A stretch of DNA of 45,786 nucleotides from positions 1-45,786 of the forward strand of contig NZ_JAEEGC010000033.1 of assembly GCF_019207025.1 (NCBI RefSeq). The letters are read 5' to 3'. This document shows, piece after piece, positions 27,891 to 35,552 of this stretch (the first letter of the stretch is position 1; each line of letters starts with the position of its first letter). Made by a program: the position numbers and the translations under genes. The notes under the pieces were generated by a model that was not told the origin of the DNA, did not search any database, and was given only the letters and a program-made list of their open reading frames with translations. The DNA is from Clostridium thailandense (GTDB taxonomy: Bacteria > Bacillota > Clostridia > Clostridiales > Clostridiaceae).

Positions 27891-27994
27891 TATCAAAGAA
27901 TAGAAAAATGAATATAAAATTATTATAGTTTGAGGTTTGTATTCTGCAGATAATGTATATGAAATTAAGAGTTTCATATAGAAGGAGGGGAGAA

Positions 27995-29797
27995 ATGAAA
28001 ATAAAAGTAGCAAAATATATAGCTGATTTTATGGTTGCGAATGGGATTAAACATGTATTTACGATAACTGGAGGAGGAGCAATGCATTTGAATGATGCAT
28101 TTGGTCATCATCATAAGTTACATTGTATTTATAATCATAATGAACAAGCAGCTTCAATTGCAGCAGAAGGTTATACAAGATTAACAGGAAAGTTAGCATT
28201 AATTTGTGTTACTAGTGGGCCTGGTGGTACAAATGCAATTACTGGGGTGCTAGGAGGTTGGCTTGATTCTATTCCAATGTTTGTTGTATCTGGACAGGTT
28301 AAAAGAGAAACAACAACGTGGTCAACAGAGGTTCCACTTAGGCAGCTTGGGGATCAAGAATATAATATAGTAGCTTCTGTTTCATCGATGACTAAATATG
28401 CACATATGATAACAGAACCATTAGAAATAAGATATCATTTGGAAAAAGCACTTTATCTCGCATTAAATGGACGAGGAGGACCAGTGTGGTTAGATGTTCC
28501 ACTAGATGTTCAAGCTGCTATTGTTGAAACAGATGATCTGGTAGGGTTCTCTTCTAATGAAATTCCGATTGAAAACCCAGTTTATGATAAAAACCTAACA
28601 AGTAAGATACTTGAGAAAATCAAACAAGCCAAAAGACCTGTAATTATAGCTGGTTCAGGCATTCGTCTTGGAAGTGCATATGATGAATTTATTTCGCTTA
28701 TCGAAAAACTTAAAATTCCAGTTACAACAGCATGGAATGCGCACGACTTGTTATGGGATGACCATCCATTGTTTTGTGGACGCCCAGGAACAATAGGAAC
28801 CCGTGGAGGTAACTTTATTGTTGAAAACAGCGATCTTATTTTTGTTCTTGGATGTAGACTTAATATAAGACAAATTAGTTATAACTATAGGAATTACGCT
28901 AAAAATGCATATAAAATTATAGTGGATATTGACAAAAATGAATTGAAGAAACCGACAATCAAGCCAGATTTACCTGTATGGGCGAATGTTAAAGACTTAA
29001 TGGTTGATATTGTAGATTCTGACTACAAAGCTGAAGAGGAATCACACTCGAGATGGCTTAAATGGTGCAGGAATATAAATGCAAAGTATCCTGCAGTATT
29101 ACCAAAATACTATGAAAAGATAAATCCAGTAAATCCATATGCATTTATTAATGAGCTATTTGAAGAGTTAGAAGAAGGAGAAAATATTATAACTGGCAAT
29201 GGAAGTGCATGTGTTATTACTTTTCAAGCAGCTAAAATAAAAAGAGGGCAGCGTATTTTTACTAATTCAGGATGTGCTTCAATGGGATATGGGTTTCCAG
29301 CAGCATTAGGTGGATGTACTGGAACTGATGGAAAACGAGTAATTTGTATAGATGGTGATGGTAGTTTTCAAATGAATATTCAAGAATTACAAACTGTTGT
29401 TTATAACAAAATGAACATTAAAATATTATATTTAAATAATGATGGATATCTTTCCATAAGACAAACTCAGAATAATCTGTTTGATCCACCACTTGTGGGC
29501 GTCTGCGATGAGAACGGTGTAAGTTTCCCTGACATGAATAAAATTGCATGGGCTTATGGTATACCATATATAAAAATCAACAATATAAATGAAGTGAGAA
29601 CCTTAGTAAGAAAAATGTTAGATATTGAAGGACCTGTAATCTGTGAGGTGATTATTGACCCATCACAGAACTTTGAGCCAAAACTATCGTCAAAGGTGTT
29701 GCCGGATGGAAAAATCGTTTCACCATATATGGATGATATGTTCCCGTTCCTTGATAAAACAGAATATGCTGAAAATAAAAATTTAGATTTAATATAG
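27995..29797 (+). CDS. ThDP-dependent enzyme, acetolactate-synthase-like
   Basis: The 600-residue protein has three ThDP-fold domains. They are the PYR domain with catalytic Glu50 in YNHNEQAASIAAEGY, a central domain with KRPVIIAGSGIRLGSAY, and a PP domain with GDGSFQMN...LNNDGYLS for magnesium and diphosphate. The fold joins a two-carbon unit from pyruvate to a carbonyl. In yersiniose synthesis the related enzyme YerE adds an acetyl branch to a CDP-3,6-dideoxy-4-keto sugar. A ThDP enzyme in the same locus as RfbH-like and RfbF-like proteins therefore suggests a branched-chain sugar, as inference. The frame opens at 27953, but GGAGG at 27984 selects ATG 27995. Confidence 0.85.
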   Translation: MKIKVAKYIADFMVANGIKHVFTITGGGAMHLNDAFGHHHKLHCIYNHNEQAASIAAEGYTRLTGKLALICVTSGPGGTNAITGVLGGWLDSIPMFVVSGQVKRETTTWSTEVPLRQLGDQEYNIVASVSSMTKYAHMITEPLEIRYHLEKALYLALNGRGGPVWLDVPLDVQAAIVETDDLVGFSSNEIPIENPVYDKNLTSKILEKIKQAKRPVIIAGSGIRLGSAYDEFISLIEKLKIPVTTAWNAHDLLWDDHPLFCGRPGTIGTRGGNFIVENSDLIFVLGCRLNIRQISYNYRNYAKNAYKIIVDIDKNELKKPTIKPDLPVWANVKDLMVDIVDSDYKAEEESHSRWLKWCRNINAKYPAVLPKYYEKINPVNPYAFINELFEELEEGENIITGNGSACVITFQAAKIKRGQRIFTNSGCASMGYGFPAALGGCTGTDGKRVICIDGDGSFQMNIQELQTVVYNKMNIKILYLNNDGYLSIRQTQNNLFDPPLVGVCDENGVSFPDMNKIAWAYGIPYIKINNINEVRTLVRKMLDIEGPVICEVIIDPSQNFEPKLSSKVLPDGKIVSPYMDDMFPFLDKTEYAENKNLDLI

Positions 29798-29821
29798 TTA
29801 AATGAAAGGAGCTGCCTCAAT

Positions 29822-30751
29822 ATGGCATCATTAAAAAAAGTAGTTATATCAGGTGCAACTGGTTCTATTGGAATGGCATTGATTTCATATTTTATAAAAA
29901 AGCATGTTGAAGTATTGGTTCTTTATAGAAATAATTCGTTGCGTGCTAATAGGATACCCGATCATCCTCTTGTAACAAAGGAGATCTGCAGTTTAGCTGA
30001 TATGTCAAGTTTTGTATTAAAAAGTGATAACAAGTATGATGTTTTTTATCATTTTGCATGGGAAGGCACTTTTGGTGATGCTAGAAATGACATGTACCTG
30101 CAAAATCGAAATGTTCAATATACACTTGATGCTGTACATTTGGCAAAACGGCTTGGGTGTCATACATTTATAGGTGCTGGATCGCAGGCTGAATATGGGA
30201 GAGTTGAAGGAAAATTGACACCGTATACTCCAACCTTTCCGGAAAATGGATATGGCATTGCGAAATTATGTGCAGGACATATGAGTCGCATATTATGTAA
30301 GCAACTTGGATTGAGGCATATATGGACTCGTATTTTGAGTGTGTATGGTCCAATGGATAATGAGTATTCTCTGACAATGTCAACAATTGTTAAACTTATA
30401 AATGGTGAGCAGACGCATTTTACTAGTGGCGAGCAAATCTGGGATTTTCTCTATAGTGAAGATGCAGCAAACGCATTTTATTTAATTGGAGAAAAAGGAG
30501 TTAATGGAAAAACGTACTGCCTCGGAAGTGGCAATACATGTTTGCTAAAAGACGCAGTTACAGAAATTATTAACCAAATTAACCCTAGTGTCAAAATTGG
30601 AATAGGTGATTTACCATATCCGCCCAATCAAGTCATGTTTCTTTGTGCAGATATAGGAAGTCTTACTGCAGATACTGGATTTGTTCCATTGGTAACATTT
30701 AAAGAAGGAGTACGTAAGACTATAGAATGGTATAAGAAGAATAATAAATGA
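29822..30751 (+). CDS. NAD-dependent epimerase/4-ketoreductase family protein
   Basis: Extended SDR of 309 residues. ISGATGSIGMALISYF (9-24) binds NAD(P), and the active site is Ser in GAGSQAEYG and YGIAK near 141. The size and architecture resemble CDP-abequose synthase-type 4-ketoreductases and dTDP-sugar reductases, so it may carry out the final reduction of the nucleotide sugar. It lies 24 bases after the ThDP gene with an AAAGGAG site. Arginine codons CGN are again frequent. Its last codons run into the decayed GT2 fragment, as if a deletion joined the two. Confidence 0.85.
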   Translation: MASLKKVVISGATGSIGMALISYFIKKHVEVLVLYRNNSLRANRIPDHPLVTKEICSLADMSSFVLKSDNKYDVFYHFAWEGTFGDARNDMYLQNRNVQYTLDAVHLAKRLGCHTFIGAGSQAEYGRVEGKLTPYTPTFPENGYGIAKLCAGHMSRILCKQLGLRHIWTRILSVYGPMDNEYSLTMSTIVKLINGEQTHFTSGEQIWDFLYSEDAANAFYLIGEKGVNGKTYCLGSGNTCLLKDAVTEIINQINPSVKIGIGDLPYPPNQVMFLCADIGSLTADTGFVPLVTFKEGVRKTIEWYKKNNK

Positions 30752-31051
30752 AGAAGACGATGTTGTTCCAATAAGTGAAGCAATAGTCGAGCAGCAAAAG
30801 AAAGTAAAATCATATATTTCTTACGCTCCAGTTATTATAAGTTGATAAAAAGGATGTCCGAAGTAGAGCAAATAGAACATTTTACAGGCGTTGGATTATA
30901 TGATAAGAGCTTTATAAATGTTCTTCGAGATTTGAATGATCGGACACCTTTTTTACGTGGTATTGTTGCTGAATTTAGGCTGAAACATAAATATATTCCA
31001 AATGGTGTTTATGATTGTAAGTTAATAATTTTTAATATTGAAAAGAGGTAA
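30747..31051 (+). pseudogene. Decayed GT2 glycosyltransferase (GtrB/DPM1-like)
   Basis: Two pieces of one family are visible in different frames. In the frame from 30747, NEEDDVVPISEAIVEQQ matches the region after the first strand of polyprenyl-phosphate GT2 enzymes, where YNEEDNVxPxSEAI is usual; it stops at TGA 30843. In the frame of 30842-31051, FTGVGLYDKSFINVLRDLND and PFLRGIVAEF match the C-terminal half, just before the membrane helices. The first strand, the central catalytic part and the membrane segments are missing. A short ORF with its own start could be drawn over the second piece, but it has no proper ribosome-binding site. Confidence 0.75.
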
Positions 31052-31054
31052 AAA

Positions 31055-32296
31055 ATGAAAAGAAACTATGAAAATATTGATAGATGTAGAGAGAAAAATT
31101 TAATTAGAATTTGTCCTATATGTAATTGCAATAAAGGATATGTTTTGCATAGTCAAAAAATGATATTACCAGATGACTACTTATTAGATAGCAATTTTGA
31201 TATTGTTAAGTGTATTCAGTGTGGTTTTATATATTTGGATAGTAAGTCAGTACAAAAAGATTATGATACCTATTATGAATGTTTATCTAAATATGAAAGT
31301 GATACTACAATAACTGGAAGCGGAGTAACAGAAGGAGATAATGTAAGATTTGATAATATATCAAAACATATAGAGGAGGTATTAAATAATAAGGATGCTA
31401 GTATATTAGATTTAGGATGTGCAAATGGTGGACTGCTGTTTTCTTTAAGAAATAGAGGATACAAAAATGTTGTAGGATTAGATCCATCTAAAGTATGTGT
31501 CAGTAATGTAATGAATAAAGGAATAAAGGCTTTACAAGGCAATATTTTATCATCTGAACTTTATGAGCTTTCCAAGGAATATGGAGGATTTGATTGTATT
31601 GTATTATCTAATGTTTTAGAGCATATTTATGATTTGTCTAACGCCATAAAAAAGGTTATAGAATGTCTAAAAGATGATGGCATATTATGTATAGAAGTGC
31701 CTAATGTATTAAAGTATTTTGAATATTTTACTTTGCCTTTTCAATATTTTAATATTGAACATATTAATCATTTTGATAATATATCTTTAAATAATTTATT
31801 ACTAATCAATGGGTATTCATGCATTAGTTTGAAGGAAAATGAAGATATAATAACTTTAAAACAAAGTTATCCGGTTCTAACTGGATTTTACAAAAAGAAG
31901 AATGATAATAAATTATTGCCAGATAACTATATTTATGATGATTATTTAAAAGAAATTGATACTTATATCGAAAAATCAAAAGAAAATCACATTAGAATAA
32001 ATACTGAATTAGAAAATATGTTGATTGAGTTTAAAGATGTGGTAGTATGGGGAACGGGGATGTACACTTCATGGTTATTAGCTAATACTAATTTAAATAA
32101 ATTGAATATAAAAGCTTTTGTGGATAACGATAGAAAAAAACAGGGTGAAAGTATGATTGGAGTGAAGATAATATCTCCTGAACAATTAAAAGTTTATGAT
32201 GAACCAATATTTATTTGTTCAATATATTATAGTGATGATATTGAAAGACAAATTAAAGATGATAAATTAACAAATAAAATAATTAAGATAAACTAA
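31055..32296 (+). CDS. Three-domain sugar C-methyltransferase-like protein
   Basis: The 413-residue protein has an N-terminal zinc-binding segment, CPICNC at residues 20-25 and CIQCG at 51-55 (Methyltransf_13 type). The central SAM domain has motif I LDLGCANGGLLFSL near 112 and LEHIYDLSNAI near 187. The C-terminal Rossmann-like domain (VVWGTGMYTSWLLANT near 329, AFVDNDRKKQG) is like Methyltransf_14. This order is that of NDP-sugar 3-C-methyltransferases such as TylC3, so a branched methyl sugar is plausible. The ATG follows AAAAGAGG. Arginine codons return to AGA, unlike the preceding cassette. Confidence 0.83.
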   Translation: MKRNYENIDRCREKNLIRICPICNCNKGYVLHSQKMILPDDYLLDSNFDIVKCIQCGFIYLDSKSVQKDYDTYYECLSKYESDTTITGSGVTEGDNVRFDNISKHIEEVLNNKDASILDLGCANGGLLFSLRNRGYKNVVGLDPSKVCVSNVMNKGIKALQGNILSSELYELSKEYGGFDCIVLSNVLEHIYDLSNAIKKVIECLKDDGILCIEVPNVLKYFEYFTLPFQYFNIEHINHFDNISLNNLLLINGYSCISLKENEDIITLKQSYPVLTGFYKKKNDNKLLPDNYIYDDYLKEIDTYIEKSKENHIRINTELENMLIEFKDVVVWGTGMYTSWLLANTNLNKLNIKAFVDNDRKKQGESMIGVKIISPEQLKVYDEPIFICSIYYSDDIERQIKDDKLTNKIIKIN

Positions 32297-32358
32297 ATCT
32301 TTATAAAATGCAAGAAAAATGTTATCAATATTTTAAAGTTGGTAGTGTAAAGTGAGCT

Positions 32359-32631
32359 ATGAAAAACAGAGTAAAGAAATTTCTGATTATGAATTTTAAA
32401 AAGAAAAATTCTCTAAGAAAGAACTATGACGCTAAGACTGTTAATTATGCTTGTGGACGGGCTTTGAACTATAATGCTTTTAGTTATAAAGTAGTAAAAC
32501 GAATATGTGAAAAAGGCATTATTGAATTTTCTACAGAGACTAATATCAGTTATATAAACACTGAAACAACCTACACGCATAGATAACTTTCGGAATATTT
32601 GCATTTATAAAGATTGGGGGGAATTAACTAA
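32359..32631 (+). pseudogene. IS21-type transposase (IstA) C-terminal remnant
   Basis: YDAKTVNYACGRALNYNAFSYKVVKRICEKG matches, as recalled, the C-terminal end of IstA transposases. Reading on through in-frame TAA at 32584 and 32608, the frame gives LSEYLHL and RLGGIN and stops at 32629. That is where IstA normally ends, with GGGGGG and ATG (32631), the expected start of istB. The istB part is gone after a few codons. The upstream 80-90% of istA is also missing. Confidence 0.6.
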
Positions 32632-32718
32632 TGTTTGAAGCCCGTTTAGGGCTATTTTCTCACTAGTAGCTTGATATACAGCCTTTAAGTCTATATCTGG
32701 TATTTGTAATTGTTTCAT
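32605..32718 (-). other. Short truncated ORF of unknown origin
   Basis: A 37-codon frame starts MKQLQIPDIDLKAVYQ with a good GGAGAAA site. It looks like the start of a larger gene, possibly another transposase, cut by the join with the IS21 remnant. I cannot name it. Between 32297 and 32831 there is otherwise only the IstA remnant and the rfbF terminator. Confidence 0.35.
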
Positions 32719-32781
32719 TTTATTTTCTCCTATCATAATCCTTTGTGGTTATTTATTCCACAAATACCAGTTATACATACA

Positions 32782-32826
32782 TAAAAAAAGCATATACAGA
32801 TTTGATTTACACAAATCTGTATACGC
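32782..32826 (-). terminator. Terminator after rfbF
   Basis: On the minus strand, GCGTATACAGATTTG and CAAATCTGTATATGC form a 15-bp stem followed by seven T. It lies six bases after the rfbF stop codon. Confidence 0.92.
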
Positions 32827-32831
32827 TCCCA

Positions 32832-33602
32832 TTAATTCCATACAGCCCAAGGCCTATTTTTTTCATTCCACATAGTATTTACTCTTTCAACATCTTTAAA
32901 GGTATCTATGGCAGTCCAGAAATCCTTATGGTGATATATAGACAGTTGTTCTTCTGTTGCTAATTTTACTAAAGGTTCCTGTTCAAAGAAACAATCCTTT
33001 TCAGGAATATAATTAAAAACTTTTTTGTTTAAAACCATGAAGCCGCCATTAATGAAATCCTGTGATATTGGTTTCTCAGTAAAACCTTTAACTATACCAT
33101 TTTCTATACGTAAAACCCCATAAGGGGATACAGGATTTATACCAGTTATTGTAGCAATCTTTGATTTCTTATAATGACATTCTAGTAGTTTATTTATATC
33201 TACATTACTTAAAATATCTCCATAGGTAAGCATAAAATTGTCTTCATCAATATATTTTTGTATTTTTTTTATTCTACCCCCAGTAAGGGTTTCTAGCCCA
33301 GTATTTATAATTGTCACTTTCCAGTCTTCTTCTATTTTCGTTAAATATTCTATTTTTTTATCTCTATTCATATAAATTGATATATCGTTGTTCATCCACT
33401 CTAAATTCATAAAATAATCTTTTATCATCTCTCCCTTATAACCTGTACATAGAACAAAATCATTAAAACCAAAGTGCGAATAATACTTCATTATGTGCCA
33501 GATTATAGGGTGACTTCCTACGCTAACTAGAGGTTTAGGCCTATATTGTGTGACTTCTCTCATTCTTGTTCCTTTTCCTCCGCAAAGAATAACTACTTTC
33601 AT
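32832..33602 (-). CDS. rfbF: Glucose-1-phosphate cytidylyltransferase-like nucleotidyltransferase
   Basis: Transfers CMP to a sugar 1-phosphate, typically making CDP-glucose. The 256-residue protein has the nucleotidyltransferase signature GGKGTRMREVTQYRPKPLV (8-26), HIMKYYSHFG near 38, TGGRIKK near 107, GDILSNVDI near 128 and the RfbF-like end FINGGFMVL...FEQEPL...DFWTAIDT. The frame extends 12 bases further, but AGGTG precedes ATG 33602. It is on the opposite strand to the sugar locus. With the RfbH-like gene it argues for a CDP-linked 3-deoxy sugar; a typical CDP-glucose 4,6-dehydratase (RfbG) is not seen unless 20736 does that job. Confidence 0.88.
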   Translation of the reverse strand: MKVVILCGGKGTRMREVTQYRPKPLVSVGSHPIIWHIMKYYSHFGFNDFVLCTGYKGEMIKDYFMNLEWMNNDISIYMNRDKKIEYLTKIEEDWKVTIINTGLETLTGGRIKKIQKYIDEDNFMLTYGDILSNVDINKLLECHYKKSKIATITGINPVSPYGVLRIENGIVKGFTEKPISQDFINGGFMVLNKKVFNYIPEKDCFFEQEPLVKLATEEQLSIYHHKDFWTAIDTFKDVERVNTMWNEKNRPWAVWN

Positions 33603-33849
33603 ATTGCACCTCACTGTTAATAGTTTTTATTTAAAAACTGAATTTATTTTAAATAGTTTTACTTGCATTATATTCATAAACGACTATGACTGTGAAAAAG
33701 TCTAAAGTCTTCTTTAACTTAAACATATTATAAATTTCATTGTCATATATTTAAATTAAACAGAATTATTGTGAGGAAAAAAAGAAAAGTTTTGCAAACA
33801 AAGGATAGTGAAACTTGTAAAGAAAGTTATTAAAGGAGGTATAACCAAC

Positions 33850-35490
33850 ATGCTTAAAGACCAACCACAAATTGCTCAAGTACTTAAAATCATTAGTGAA
33901 TTAGTTGAAGCGGCAGAATATATGAATAGTTGTGCAGAGTCAAGAAAGTTTGAACAACTTGAAAAGTCTGCAACAAATATGATACAGACATTGCAGACTC
34001 TTGCATATCAGATAAAACAAGAAAATGCCTTTATTAGTGTATCTGCAAGTTGTGAGAATCTCATATATTCTATTAATAATATTTTAAAATTGGTGAAAAC
34101 TAGATCTGAAAAAATTTGTTCAAAAATCGAATTTGAATTAATTCCAATTTTACAAGATTTCTATTATGATTTTTATTTTTTTACTAGTGTATTTGGAAAT
34201 AAAGAAAAAGAAAAAAAACATTATCAAGAAGAGTTTGTGCCAATGACTAGAAATAGCTACATTGACAAAAGTATGAAAACTGGCAAATATAAATATGATG
34301 TTTCAATTGCAGTATTTGCTTATAACAAATTAGAATATACGAAACAATGTGTTGAAAGCATTATAAAACATACACCAAGTTATATAAATTATGAGTTAAT
34401 ACTTATAGATAATGGATCTAATGATGGAACTTATGAATATTTTGAATCCCTGTCGCCTACAAAAATATTTAAACTGAAACTTAATTCTTTGAATATGGTA
34501 TTCGGTGCAGTTTCAAGGATTTATGAAGGACGATATATATTATTAATCTCAAATGATATTGTAGTTACTGAAAATTACTTAGATAACTTAATAAAATGTA
34601 TTGAGTCAGATCCTAAAATAGCTATGGTAGTTCCTACAACGCCTAATATATCTAATTGTCAGACAATACCGGTAAAATATTCAACTTTTGATGAAATGAA
34701 TGCTTTTGCAAAAGCAAATAATATTTCAAACCCAATTCGATGGGAGGAGCGAACAAGGTTATGTAATCCAGTTAGTTTTTATAGGAGTGATACTGTTATT
34801 TCATCCAAGGGAGTGGGGGTTATTGACAAATATTTTATATATAGCGAATTTTCTGATGATGCAGTATCATTGCGACTAAGGCGTGCAGGGTATAAGTTGA
34901 TTTTAGCAAAAGATTGCTATTGTCATCATTTTGGAAGTGTGACACTAAGAGAAGCACAAATCAAAGAAAATACACTTGGGAAAAGTCGAAAATTATTTAT
35001 TGACAGGTATGGAGTAGACGCATGGAATATCGGTTTTTGTTACGACCCTAAATTTATAGAAGTATTGACCGTAAAAGAAAAAGGGAGAGTAAATGTGTTA
35101 GGGATAAACTCTGGTTTCGGGTCAAATTCACTCAAGATTAAAACATTGCATAGAGAAGTAGGAAACCAGGAGACAGAATTGTTTTTTGTAACAGATGATG
35201 AGCGCTATGTTCCTGATTTGCAAGCATACAGCACTAATGTAAGACATGTCTTTGAGATAACAGCTGATATTTTTAAGGATATTTCCTTTGATTACATCTT
35301 ATTAGAGGCAAATGTTAAAAAGATTATTAGTACTGCTGATAACTTTAATAAGATGAAGGAAAAGGTTAATAAAGGAGGGATGCTTGCCATATGTGCCACA
35401 AGTCCCGAAGATATAGAAATACTTGATAGGTTGAATGCTGATAAGTCTATAGATGGGAATAATGGACATTGGTTTATTTGGACATCCTAA
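33850..35490 (+). CDS. Three-part GT2 glycosyltransferase
   Basis: The 546-residue protein has an N-terminal all-helical domain (1-147, QVLKIISELVEAAEYM). A GT-A glycosyltransferase follows (about 148-385): VSIAVFAYNKLEYTKQCVES, ELILIDNGSNDGTYEYF, and a DDAVSLRLRRAGYK acceptor-side motif. A C-terminal domain (about 410-546, VNVLGINSGFGSNSLKIK) resembles a degraded methyltransferase Rossmann unit. ATG 33850 follows AAAGGAGG; the upstream GTG 33808 has no such site. It stands alone between rfbF and the surface-protein genes. In Clostridioides difficile a GT2 gene next to a bclA gene glycosylates collagen-like exosporium protein, so a comparable role is reasonable inference. Confidence 0.82.
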   Translation: MLKDQPQIAQVLKIISELVEAAEYMNSCAESRKFEQLEKSATNMIQTLQTLAYQIKQENAFISVSASCENLIYSINNILKLVKTRSEKICSKIEFELIPILQDFYYDFYFFTSVFGNKEKEKKHYQEEFVPMTRNSYIDKSMKTGKYKYDVSIAVFAYNKLEYTKQCVESIIKHTPSYINYELILIDNGSNDGTYEYFESLSPTKIFKLKLNSLNMVFGAVSRIYEGRYILLISNDIVVTENYLDNLIKCIESDPKIAMVVPTTPNISNCQTIPVKYSTFDEMNAFAKANNISNPIRWEERTRLCNPVSFYRSDTVISSKGVGVIDKYFIYSEFSDDAVSLRLRRAGYKLILAKDCYCHHFGSVTLREAQIKENTLGKSRKLFIDRYGVDAWNIGFCYDPKFIEVLTVKEKGRVNVLGINSGFGSNSLKIKTLHREVGNQETELFFVTDDERYVPDLQAYSTNVRHVFEITADIFKDISFDYILLEANVKKIISTADNFNKMKEKVNKGGMLAICATSPEDIEILDRLNADKSIDGNNGHWFIWTS

Positions 35491-35497
35491 TTTATTT

Positions 35498-35540
35498 ATA
35501 ACTTGCTATTAGGATTACTCCCCATAGCAAGTTATGTTTT
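35498..35540. terminator. Bidirectional terminator between converging genes
   Basis: ATAACTTGCTAT and ATAGCAAGTTAT are perfect 12-base inverted arms around a 14-base loop. The hairpin lies between the converging genes 33850-35490 and 35553-37091; T tracts on both sides are weak. Confidence 0.65.
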
Positions 35541-35552
35541 CTAATTTCATTA

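Noticed and set aside
30842..31051. A separate 69-residue gene
   Set aside because: It lacks a good ribosome-binding site and matches the C-terminal half of a GT2 enzyme whose N-terminal piece lies just upstream, so it is part of a pseudogene.
33705..33732. Sigma-K promoter before the GT2 gene at 33850
   Set aside because: CATATTATA matches the -10, but no AC box is found at the 15-base spacing used by the other genes.
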